Assembly: GCA_905221605.1 (NCBI GenBank)
Contig: CAJNDS010002107.1
Location: 315,922-379,921 of the forward strand
Source: Symbiodinium natans
Lineage: Eukaryota; Sar; Dinophyceae; Suessiales; Symbiodiniaceae
Length of the DNA stretch: 64,000 nt
Reading direction: 5' to 3'
Part shown: piece by piece, positions 31,863 through 43,800 of the stretch
Numbering within the stretch: the stretch's first letter is position 1
How the letters are laid out: every line of letters starts with the position of its first letter
Notes under the pieces: model-generated
The model's database searches: none
Told to the model about the DNA's origin: nothing
The model's input: the letters and a program-made list of their open reading frames with translations, nothing else
Translations under genes and position numbers: made by a program

Positions 31863-34800
31863 CTCCGGGAGAAGGTTCACAGGGAGATCTCCCGTAGGGT
31901 TGAGGGCAGAGGTTTAGGGTTCAGGGATTTTGGTTTTGGGTTTAGGGTTTCGGGTTTAAGATTTAGGGTTTAGGTTTAAGGTGTTTGGCTTTCCCTCCAG
32001 AAACCCTGCTCTCCAAGGACCTTGAAATAGGGTATTGGATAGATGGTCAACTATGCGGCCTCTTGATTGGGCGAATTTGTTTGTCGTTTATCCCTGGCCT
32101 GCTCTCCGCGGACGCGCTTGCAAGTAGTAGATCTTCCCTAGGGTTTAGGGCTTAGGGCTTAGGGTTTAGGGTTGAGGGTTGAGGGTTGAGGGTTTAGGGT
32201 TGAGGGTTTAGGGTTTAAGTTTCGGGTTTAGGGTTTTCCCCTCCAGACTTCAGAGAGAAAGAGAGAGAGATTGGGACCAGCACGGCTATAAATGCAAGCG
32301 GGCTGGAGGACGCTAAAAGACCCTCCGATTGGGGGCCCCCCCTTCGAAACCCTACTAGGAGCCCCTTCTTGGGAGATCCTATGAAGCCCCCGGAAGGCCC
32401 TGAAAAGCCTGGAAGGAAGTATTTGGGAAGCATGCGCTTGAAGCGCGTTCAGGCCTGAAGGTTTGGGTGGTTACGCCGCCAACGGCGCGTTGTGGGAGAA
32501 TAGGAGAAGATGGCCCCCTGCAATCAAGCCTCAACATCAAATCGACAAGCACAAGGCACTCGATCGGGCCTTCACCCCGAACCCTAAACCCTCTGAACCC
32601 TAAACCCTAAACCCTAAACCCTAGAACCCTAGAAAGCCCTAAACCCTAAACCCCAAACCCCAAACCCTGTCCTCCAGGTCGAAGGTGCGCAGCCCGTTGC
32701 GGCTCACCGCGTAGGCAACTAAAAAGCCTGAGGCTCCGAGCTCTGGTATTCATGTCTGGGGGTTTTAGGGTTTAGGGGTTTGGGGTTTTTTGGGCTTAGG
32801 GTTTAGGGTTTAGGCTTTAGGTTTAGGGTTCAGGGTTGAGGGGGTTTAGGGGTTTAGGCTTTAGGTTTAGGGTTCAGGGTTGAGGGGGTTTAGGGGTTTA
32901 GGCTTTAGGGTTAGGGACTCCTGGCTTAGGGTTCAGGGGTTTAGAATGGTTTCAGGCTCAGGGATGCCGGCCAGCAAAACCTAGAGGAAGGTCCATTTAT
33001 GGTCTTTCCCCTTATCGTTTAAGGTACCACCGAAAACTTAGAACCCGCAACTCGTCACCCTCTGTTTGCGGGGAGGGCCTAAAAGCTGCGCTCTCGATTC
33101 ACTCCGGAACCGCGCAGGAATCTGAAACCAAACCAGCCCCGCAACCGATCGGCTTGAATTCGGAACCCTGAATTCAAAAACCGCAACGCGACACCCCAAA
33201 CCCCAAACCCCAAACCCTAAACCCTAAACCCGCCCACCACCCCTCTCACCTCTGTTGGGGTAGGCGGGCGCAGTCGAGCGCTTAGCGAGACCACAACAGG
33301 CTCTGCTAGGCTGCAAAGTCTGGCTTTGGCCCTGGCCCTGCCTGGGCCTGGCCCTGGCCCTGGCCCTGGCCCTGGCCCTGCCACTGGCCCTTGCCCCTGC
33401 CCTGGCCCTTGCCCTGGCCCTGGCCCTGGCCCTGACCCTGGCCCTGCTGCGGTTTTGGTGTCCCTCACTGCCCTACCCTACTGCTCTGCTGGCTGCCTGG
33501 TCGCTGGCTGGCCTGGCCAGACCACGAATGAAAGCAAACTCAAAAAGCAAAGCCCTGCAAATTTTTCTATGAGATGGCCCTTGGGCGCAGACCGTCCCCT
33601 GCGCAAGATCTCGCGACACCCGTTCCCGAATTTATCGATAACTAGACCAGCTCACGCCCTGAAATTTTTTATGATAGGGCCCTTCGGCCCAGACCGTCCC
33701 CTGCGCAAAATCACGATTCCGGTCCTTCACCTGTAAAAAACGTTCTCGGCTCCTTTTGCAAGGGAGTTGCCTTTCAAGCGACCTTGGCACTCCTCAACAA
33801 TCGGAAACCTTTCACGGCCCGGAATTTCATGAGAGGGCCTTTCGGTTCAGACCGTCCCCTACGCAACAGCCTGAGGGGGGGTTCCCGAATTTATCGAAAA
33901 CTAGACCAGCTCACACCCTGAAATTTTCTATGATAGGGCCCTTCGGCCCAGACCGTCCCCTGCGCAAAACCTCACGACCCCGGTCCTTCACCTGTAAAAA
34001 ACGTTCTCGGCTCCTTTTGCAAGGGAGTTGCCTTTCAAGCGACCTTGGCACTCCTCAACAATCGGAAACCTTTCACGGCCCGGAATTTCATGAGAGGGCC
34101 TTTCGGTTCAGACCGTCCCCTACGCAACAGCCTGAGGGGGGGGGGTATCCTCTGCCGCCATGACTGCGGCATCAGATAAACATGTGTCACGTGTGAATTT
34201 TGAATGGCTTCGGCTTGGTTTGGGCTGGCTCCGGTTTGGTTCGCAGTGAGTAGTGTTTGGGTGGTCTTGGGGTGGGCATGTCTGCACACAACTGCGTCCA
34301 GCTGACCACTGCTACACCCTAAAGGAGGACTTGGAGGGTGCGCCCAGGCCTCCATGCTGCGCCAGGTCACAGTTGAGGGCGCCCTGGAGGAAGCCTCCAT
34401 GTTTAGGATTTAGGATTTGTTTCAGGGGTCTAGGGTTTAGGGTTTAGGGTTTAGGGTTTAGGGTTTAGGGTTTAGGGTTTAGGGTTTCGGGTTTAGGGTT
34501 TGGGTTTAGGGTTTAGGGTTTAGGGTTTAGGGTTTAGGGTTTAGGGTTTAGGGTTTAGGGTTTAGGGTTTAGGGTTTAGGGTTTAGGGTTTAGGGTTTAG
34601 GGTTTAGGGTTTAGGGTTTAGGGTTTAGGGTTTAGGGGGTTTAGGGTTTAGGGTTTAGGGTTTAGGGTTTAGGGTTTAGGGTTTAGGGTTTAGGGTTTAG
34701 GGTTTAGGGTTTAGGGTTTAGGGTTTAGGGTTTAGGGTTTAGGGTTTAGGGTTTAGGGTTTAGGGTTTAGGGTTTAGGGTTAGGTTTAGGGTTTAGGGTT

Positions 34801-37800
34801 TAGGGTTTAGGGTTTAGGGTTTAGGGTTTAGGGTTTAGGGTTTAGGGTTTAGGGTTTAGGGTTTAGGGTTTAGGGTTTAGGGTTTAGGGTTTAGGGTTTA
34901 GGGTCGTTTCGGCAGGACTCGGCACGTTGGACGTTGGACGTTGGATGCTGTGGGAATAAGAGCACTGGAAGTTGCTGGATTTTGCAAGATGGTAGTTGGG
35001 TTTAGGGTGGGGTTTACGCCTCATCCGGGTGAGACCATGCCCGTCTCTTCGCTATTCAAATACACTTTTATCTTTCTCAAGGGACTAAAGGAGGGACCCT
35101 TATAAGGGACCTTAGGGGTATTGTTTGAACCTTTAGGTATATAGGGACTTTAAGGTACATGGAGGGGTTATATAGGAGAATAAGATTCAGGGTCCCTTCT
35201 AGCGGTCTCTCCTTATCGACTACAGCCCGCATAGCTATCAAGGACGTCTGCCCTCGACAGCCCGGGGCGGACTAGATGCAAGCAATCCCGCAAACTCTAA
35301 GCCCGAAACGCAAAGCGCAATTTTGCGGGCTCCCCAAGCCCCAAAACCCTAAACACCCCAACCCTGAACCCCAAACCTCCCTAAACACTAAACCCTAAAC
35401 CCTAAACCCTGCGTCCTTGAAAGTCGCGCTTGGAGAGGAACATCGCACGCAAGTACGCCTTGCCAGTGCGAAGGCAAAAGAGCCAATGCAAGGACAGCTC
35501 TTAAAGGTTCAGAGTTTTGGATTTAGGGTTTTGGAGGTTTAGGGTTTAGGGCTTAGGGTTTAGGGCTTCGGGTTTAGGGCGTAGGGCCAAGTGATCATCC
35601 TTTTGAGAAGCAGAGGAGTCTGCTTAGAATATGAGATACCGTGCAATAGGGCTGCCTGAGAGGTTCCTATAAGAAGAGCTAGTCTCACCAGGGGTAACCC
35701 CCATTTGAGGAAATGCACGTCACGTTTGAAGCTGCTGTGCCCAGCATGGCAGGAGCGATTCCTGGCCATTTGGCTACCAGGCTTGTCTGTGGGCGGGTCT
35801 GTTGCTTGCGCACAAATGGCGGCGGCCATCGACTTTTTTCACTGCTGCGGATGGCCCTGTACACCCCTAGATCGCCTAGATCGAATTGAATTGGCAGCCT
35901 AAGTAGCGCATTCCGTGCAGAAAAGTATGCCGCGCGGTATCGAGTGTGTGTTTTCTGGGGTCCCCAGCCGAAGCTTCACTGCAGAACTCAAACTAGCTCA
36001 ATCGAGCTGGCATCTGTCTTCTCTTCTGCCTTCCTGATCGCGAAAACGCCGCCGAGAGGAACGTGGTCGCTGATGTGCCAGTCAGCAGGGATCGCCCGAG
36101 CTCTGGCCGCTTCCTCCTGTGCCTCATCAAGGGGAAGCCGCACTGCAGTTGGACGCAGGGAGAGGTGGGAGTAGAAGACGAAGTCCACGCATGCTGCCAA
36201 GGGTGCTCCACCAGCATCATTCGGGCTGCAAAACGTCACAGGCCTCTGCTTCAGCAAGCTGCCACAAACCTCGCCATAGAGGTCTCGGAGTGCCCATTCG
36301 TGGGAGAAGTCTGCCTTAAGGAGCTCCTTGTCAGGGGCCCACGGGTCACGGAAGTCTTTGGAGAGCGCCCCAGACGAGAGGAGGTGGCACACTGCCGAGT
36401 CTTCTTCACAGTTGAAGTCCCCTGCGAAGATCAGCGGACACTCCTTGGGATCGAGATTTCGTCGGAGCTGATCCAAGCGCAAGCGCTCCAGTGCACTCTT
36501 GACTTGGCTAACGCGGGCGGCCGCCTCTGGCTTTGCTCCCTCTAAGTGGCAACTGACAACATAGATCAGCTCATCTGTGGGTACATGCTTCAAAGCAGCT
36601 AAGACCGCTCGAGATCTGTTCTCACTCCACACCAGCTCGAAGCGGCTGGATTTGAAGAAGATCGCACTCTTGGCCATTTCTGGCCGCTTCTTCCCTTTTG
36701 AGTCGTCCCTTGGCTCCACTGCTGCATAGCCCCCCTCTGCGAGAAAAGCAAACTCCTCTGCGAAGGACGCGACCTCTACCTCTTGCATGCAATATATGTC
36801 GGCGTCCATGCCGAACAGCAACTCGCGCAGCTGCGGTTTCCTGTAGCTCCAGGCGCGAAGCTCCGGTCCAATACTGGGATAGTACCACTTTTCGTCGAAG
36901 CCTTTCAGGAGCATGTTGAAACAAACTACGCTGACCTCGCATTCGGGGCGCCGAAGGGGCACCGAGCGACGCATTGACTGGGCCATTGCCTCAGCCTCGG
37001 GTGTCAGGCGCACACCACAAGCAGGGAGGCTGCTGCTGAAGCCCTCCCCGCCGCGGCCGCCGTTGCAGTCATCTGCCACAGTGGCGCCGGTGTCCTTGTC
37101 CTGCTTGGAAGTTGGAGAGGAGGGCTGCACTTCACACTTATCGCTTGGCTCGACGACCGGCAGCCCATGATCTTGAACGTTTGCGATGTCCAATGACTCC
37201 TCCATGGCTTGGCCAAGAAACGAGGGTCAGATACGAAGTAGGGCTGCGATTGCTAGTACCCCAAAAAGACACAAAATATACCGTACATGCACTCACTGTC
37301 AACAGTATATAGTGTAAACCCTGTTTGACATGACTGAGGATCTGCGATGGTCCAGCGCGGCTCGTGCATCTCGATGCTTAGACATTTCGGGAACCTAAAA
37401 CGCAAGTTCAGACGAAGCTACAACCCAACTATAAGCGCTGCATGGCCCTGCACCCCCAAGCAGTCTTACAGGTAACCCTGACTCTTAAACCCCTACACCC
37501 CAAACCCTACACCCTAAACAGACGTCTAAGCTTCTTAACAGAGGCTTTACACCCCACGAGTAGCAAGCCGCGAACCCTGAATCCCGACAGCCCTAAGCTT
37601 CTTTCCCAGTCGCACATAGGGCTTAGGGCTTAGGGCTTAGCTAGGGCTTAGGGCTTAGGGCTTAGGGCTTAGGGCTTAGGGCTTAGGGCTTAGGGCTTAG
37701 GGCTTAGGGCTTAGGGCTTAGGGCTTAGGGCTTAGGGCTTAGGGCTTAGGGCTTAGGGGGCTTAGGGCTTAGGGCTTAGGGCTTAGGTTTAGGGCTTAGG

Positions 37801-40800
37801 GCTTAGGGCTTAGGGCTTAGGGCTTAGGGCTTAGGGCTTAGGGCTTAGGGCTTAGGGCTTAGGGCTTAGGGCTTAGGGCTTAGGGCTTAGGGCTTAGGGC
37901 TTAGGGTTTAGGGTTTGAGCCTCTACCGCGACCATAGCAAACTCCTACTGGCCGCTAGGGTACCAAACGGAGTCCACAATGCGAAGAGACTGTGTTTCTA
38001 GGATGGCCCGTATAAAACCCTCTGAAAAATATTCCTGATATGATCCTCTTAAATCCAGGAAGGGAAAATACAAAAGGGCCCAAGGGCCTACCGAGGTTTC
38101 AAGACTTTCGGGAGTATCCCAAGGTCGGCCTCACAGTCGTTTCCCGCAAGGTCGGTGGGACGGTCGTAGAGGCACCAGCCTGATGAGAGGTGCACGAGCT
38201 TGAGGAATTGTGAGGGAAGCTTAGGGCTTGTTGGGTTGAGGGTTTAGGCTTTAGGGCTTGGGGCTTGGCTTAGGGCTTAGGGTTGGGGCTTAGGGCTTTG
38301 GGCTTGGGGCTTAGGGCTTAGGGCTTGCGAGGAGGTTTCTGGACACTTCGAGCCCAATCGTACACGCGGTCAGCCCTCAAGCTTGGTACTGTGGTTATAA
38401 ATCGTAGATCGGCCCTAAACCCTACACGCTAAGTCGCATTACGGTTCCAGCCAGGTTACAAGCTCACAGCTGCGCATGGCAGGCTCCCTGAACGAGTGTA
38501 TCCTGTTTCGGGCTTAGGGTTTAGGGTTCTGGTAGTTTTATACTGAACTTGGAACCCTAGCAAAAATTAACACTTGTAGGAATTTTAGTGCTCAGAAATC
38601 AAGAATAATTCCCAAGTGTCCCGAAGTAGTTCGGGTTTTTACCCACACCAGGATACCACAATTCAGCACACAATTCCGCATTCGTCAAATCTGCAATGCC
38701 AGCAGGACGAACCTCTCCAAACCGCAAACTTATATTCCAGAAGTCAGCGGATCTAAGGTGCTGCAAATTTGGAGCCTGCGGCGAGGGAAGTCAAGCTACT
38801 TTGACACGACCCCTCACCACGGGTTCCTAAAAAGTGCCCCTGAAGCGCGCCTATCCGCAACGCCAGGAACTCGAAGGATTTGTGAACCTTGGCGGTCCGC
38901 GAACTCTCGGAAAGCTTCTTTGAAGGTATCGTAAAAGGTTTGCAAGGGCCACCACGAAACGTACCAGGATTTACCAGGGCTCCTTATAAAGATCCCTAGA
39001 AAGGCCTGAAAGGGAATGACCGGGGATCAAGGCTTAGGCCTGTCAGCACCATCCTTAGACATAAAGCGCCCATGGGTTAAACAGCACAATCTCCTAAGAA
39101 AAAGGAAACCCCAAACCCTAAACCCTAAACCCTAAACCCTAATCCCTAAACCCTAAACCCTAAACCCTAATCCCTAATCCCTAATCCCTCCCCCACCCCT
39201 CCACATCCTAAACTTCCAAGCTCGGCGCCGAACGCGAGCGTAGAGATACCCCATGGCCTTTCCAAGTCCCAGGGCTTTGGGTTTATACTCCCCCTTATAC
39301 TAGGGGCCCTTAACGAGATGACAATAAGGGGTACTATAGTCCCTATAAGGCAGAACATTCCCAAGGCTTAGGTTTTCGACTTTAACCTAGGGTGCAGGGG
39401 CCTCCTCTCGGCTCCAGAGGCATGGTTGAAGGGGCCAAATCCCCAAAAACAGAGACCCCATGATTCGGAAACCTCCCATAGAGGGTAACCCTAAACCCTA
39501 AACCCTAAACCCTAAACCCTAATACCTAAACCCTAAACCCTAAACCCTAACCCCCCTTAAACGTAGGGCCTTACCTTCAACCCCATAGCCAGCAAGCCGA
39601 TCGCTTAAGCTGTCGGAGACATGGTGACCGCTCCCGCTGTGAAACTGATCTGCGGTTCATAGGGCTTATAGGGTTTAGGGTTTACGGCTTAGGGGTTCAC
39701 AGTTCTTTTAGGGTTTGTAGGGCTTACGGGGCTGAAAGAGTGAAAAGGTCTCTGGGGCTTGCACGGCTTAGAAGGTTTGTAGACTCGGGGTTTACAACTC
39801 GCAGAGGATCTTGACATTCTAGCTCTCTTGAGACGGACATCTTGCCTCAGGATTGGGGGGGAGGGGAGGGAGGGAGACCACCCTAAAACCGGAAGCCCTA
39901 AACCCTAAAGCCTGAGTGGGTTTAGGGTATGTCTACCCTAAACCCCGAACCCCAAACCCTGAAGCCCTAAACCCTAAAACGCGCGACGACGCGCCTCGCC
40001 ACAAATCTTGGAGACCGCGTAAAAGGAGTCGGGACCAGCCCTGGCCAGCCTGCTTTCGGGCTTTAGGCTTTCGGGCTTCAGGCTTCAGGCTTTAGGGTTT
40101 AGGGTTTAGGGTTTAGGGTTTATGGGGTTTAGGGCGATCGTGGGGTTTTGGCGCCTGGGGTTGGGTTTAAAGGTTTAGGGTCTACTAGGGTTTAGGGTCT
40201 ACTAGGGTTTAGGGTCTACTTGGGTTTCGGGTTTAAGTTTTAGGATCTAGGGTTTGGGGTTTAGGGCTTGGAGTTCGGGGTTTAGGGTTTAGGGTTTAGG
40301 GTTTAGGATTTAGGACTTAGGGTTCCCTCTCTTTGCATTGGAGGTGACGTAAACAGTCGACAATTCTTGCGCAGCCTCAGGGAAATCTCAAAGGCGACCT
40401 CGGCCCAAGGGCACAGCCCCCTTTGAACAAGTCGGAAGCCTATACCTAAAAGCCCTCAAGACCCCCATTAAGCAAACAAACAAAGGCCGGACTTCAAACA
40501 CCCTAGACCCGCATATCTCAACCCAGCGATCTGAAACCTGAACTCTGCGCACCGACATGAAGCGCAAGCTCTGTGCTTACAAAGCGACTGGCAGTGGGTG
40601 CAGCGGGGGGGCGGGGGTGGGGGGGGGTGGTTTAGGGTTTGAGGTTGAGGACTGAGGGTGAAGGTTGATTCTTTGGGCTGTGCAGGGTTCCATTGCCCTA
40701 CGTAGCTCAGCTTCCACTGAACGACTTCGTGGACGAAAGCTAAGCATAGCGGGCAATGAGGTGCTAAGCTGCCAGAAGCCCTAAAACCCTAAAACCCTTA

Positions 40801-43800
40801 AACCCTAAACCCTAAGCAACCAAACCGTCCCTTGACCTTCAATCGTCCTACAGCCGTGGTAGGCCGAGCCCCGAGCGGGTCGGAAACCTTCAACGCAGCC
40901 GGGCCTGCAACATCGTCCCCCGGTCGCGGCTTAGGGTTTGGGATTTCGGGTTGGGATGTTCCCCCTTATACTAACAGTCGTTATATAGGGATTGTAGTAC
41001 TTGCGGACCTCCTCAATCAAAGCTCCATCGTCAAACTGCAAGGTGCAGAGTTGACGGTCGACAGGAGCTTGGAGATTGGGAGCTTTCGTGCCTTTGGGTG
41101 CCTCAAAACCTACTCGCTACACCTTTGCGCGATTTCGGGTGCGGAGGTGTTCAAGCTGTCGGGGCTTCACAGAGGTAGGGGCGTTGACATGTTCGGGGCC
41201 GTGAGGGCGCAGGGCTGAACAAACCCTGAATCCCGAATATCCTCAAACACTACACCCTTAAAACCCTGAAATCCTACAACCTGAACCCCAAACCCTGACA
41301 TCCTAAACCCCTAAACCCTAAACCCTAAACCCTAAGCCCTAAGCCCTAAACCCTAAACCCTAAACCCTAAACCCTAAACCCTAAACAACCATGACTCCGT
41401 GCCTCCGAGGCCCTGGAGGCGGCTCCAGTCCATGCTTCCAGCGTGGCTGCCTCCCAAGCAGGGTTTTGGGTTTAGGATTTAGGGTTTAGGATTTAGGATT
41501 TAGGGTTCAGGGTTTAGAGTTTAGGTTTTAAAATTTTAGGGTTCAGGGTTAAGGGCCTTTGAGGGGCTGGGGTGAAGGTGTTTAGGGGCTTGGAGGGATA
41601 GGGGTTGCCCAGCGGGCAGCCTAAGACAAGATGTTTTAGGGTTTTGGGCTGAAGCTGGCAAGGCCTTTGACCAGGGCAATAGCTGTGGTGCTCCTAGAGA
41701 GCTGCATTCAGGATTCCGGCCAGCCATTGCGAACATGAGAGAACCTGAATCTGATTCGATGCGAGGCGCATGTCTAGAGTTTAGGGGGTGAGCAGATGCA
41801 GCGTGCCATCTCCGCTGCAAGATCGTGTGTTGGCAGGAAAGCTTCGCGACGGTCCCATGAGCTAAGACACACCTTGCCCCCTGCTCAAGAAAGGTCAGGA
41901 CATGTTGGACAGCAAGCCGCTGAGTCATTCCAAGAACGTCGCCTGACGAATTCCATATGATCTATGCTGAAGGGTCTGAAGGAAAAACAGCCCAATGGCT
42001 CACGGCTAACGCACCCCACATGTGAATGTGTGTGTGTGTGCGCGTGCGAAGCAAGGGTGGTGTATACACTGTGCCGTTATATATAGTGGCTAAACATTGT
42101 GGTTTCTCGGCACGTGCCCTTTTCTGAGAGGGAAAGGACACTTCAAGTCCTTGGGTGTGTTAGACTTTGGTTATGTAAAGTTGCTGTCGGTATGCTGCGT
42201 TAGGATTCGGTTTGGGTGTCTTGGAAGTTGTTTGGGAGGGTGTGCCATTTATATCTATATATATATATATGTATATGTATGTATATATATATATGTATAT
42301 GCATGCATGTTTCTAGATTTCCTTTCAATCCTTTGTGGGATGGTGGACTTCCAAGCATCTGCAACCGCAAGTCCACTGCCTAGGCGCATCGTTGCACCAT
42401 GCTGGGTGTGATTCCTTAGGCAACGCAAGGGTCTTGTGATGTGGGCTTCGGGACGAAGTGAACCCGAAACCCGAAACCCTAAACCCCAGGTGCCAAGCCC
42501 TGACCCCAAAACCACGACATTCAGTCTGGCTTGAAATGCCCTGTAGCTGGCAAGGGCCTTTGATCTGGGATCAGGGGGGGTTTGGGTGTAAAGATCAAGG
42601 GGCCCATCTAGTCAGAACTGGCATGTGTGTGTAGTTGGTTTAGGGTTTAGGGCTTTCTACCAAACCCTAAATCCTAAACCCTACGAGGAGTTCCAGAGAG
42701 ACAAGGTTGGTACTTGCTGAGGCTCCTGTATTAATTTCCGAGGAGCGTGGAGGCGAAGATCACACGCCGCACGCCAGCGCGCTGGGCCTCTCACGTCGCT
42801 CTAGGGTTTGGGGTTTGGGGTTTAGGGTTTGAGGTTTAGGGTTTCGGCTTAGGGTTCAGGTTTAACTAGGGCTTTTTGACGCAATATGGAAAGTAAGAAA
42901 GCTGGTATGCGAATTGTCTTCCGATTATGACGCAAGGGAATGCGGTTCCCTATGAAAGTCTCTGTAGCCCCCAAAGAAAAGAAAGAAAGAGACAGAGGGA
43001 GAGAGAGAGAGAGAAAGTGAGAGAGAGAGAGAGAAAGAACCTGCTTCCAAAAAAACCCGACTACGAACTTGTACGCCTGTTGCGCATCCCCTCCCTAGTC
43101 CTAACCATACTTTGGGGTTTGGAGTAATGAGGCAACCCACATGCGGGCGGCGGGGGGGGGGGGGTGTCCGAAATAGGGGTGCCCCCTTTGAGGATTCCTA
43201 TCAAATGATTATACCATTTTGCGAAAGGTGTTTTGGGACATGCCCGACATTGAGGCATGTGGACACCGTCGTACCATGGTCGTTCCATGGTGGCCATGAG
43301 TTCGCAGGCTTTGTCATCAATGAGTCATGAAGCGGCATCGACAATGCGATGCAAACGGATGCAAACACTTGTGCAAACTGGTCATATCTCTTCCAAGCAA
43401 CTGCAACACATCGCAGCCCAGCAGCGTGCCGACGTCAAGCGGTCAAGATCAGATGTTAGGACTCCTGTTCATCCACACGTTGACATTCGGCGGACATAGG
43501 TCAGCATGTTTCGAATGTCATCACAACAGACGCCCTCTGCCTCAACTCGACACATGCCAAGCATTGACCCAACCTTGTCTCAGCAAGGAAAACGTGCTCA
43601 GATTGTGTTAGGACAAAGAGCTTCCACATTGTTGAATTCGGTGGACATGAGTTAGCATGCATTGTCATCACAACGTCGTGAAGCGGCATCGACAACGCAA
43701 TCAAGACTGGTCCCATATGTCATATCTCTTCCAGCAACTGCAACACATCGCAGCCCAGCAGCGTGCAGACATCAAGCGGTCAAGTTCAGATGTTAGGACT

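Noticed and set aside
34435-34903. True chromosome end
   Set aside because: Unique sequence and gene exons continue on both sides; it is an interstitial array.
36063-36545. 160-codon plus-strand frame opposite the nuclease gene
   Set aside because: Shadow of the GC-rich minus-strand coding sequence, whose catalytic motifs are clear.
37203-37225. Possible spliced-leader relic just upstream of the nuclease start codon
   Set aside because: TTTCTTGGCCAAG resembles the TTTTGGCTCAAG end only with gaps and is itself palindromic; too weak to claim.
40832-41218. 128-codon plus-strand frame
   Set aside because: Starts at TTG, includes a hairpin-element fragment near 40,957 and opposes the direction of all supported genes; no recognisable domain.
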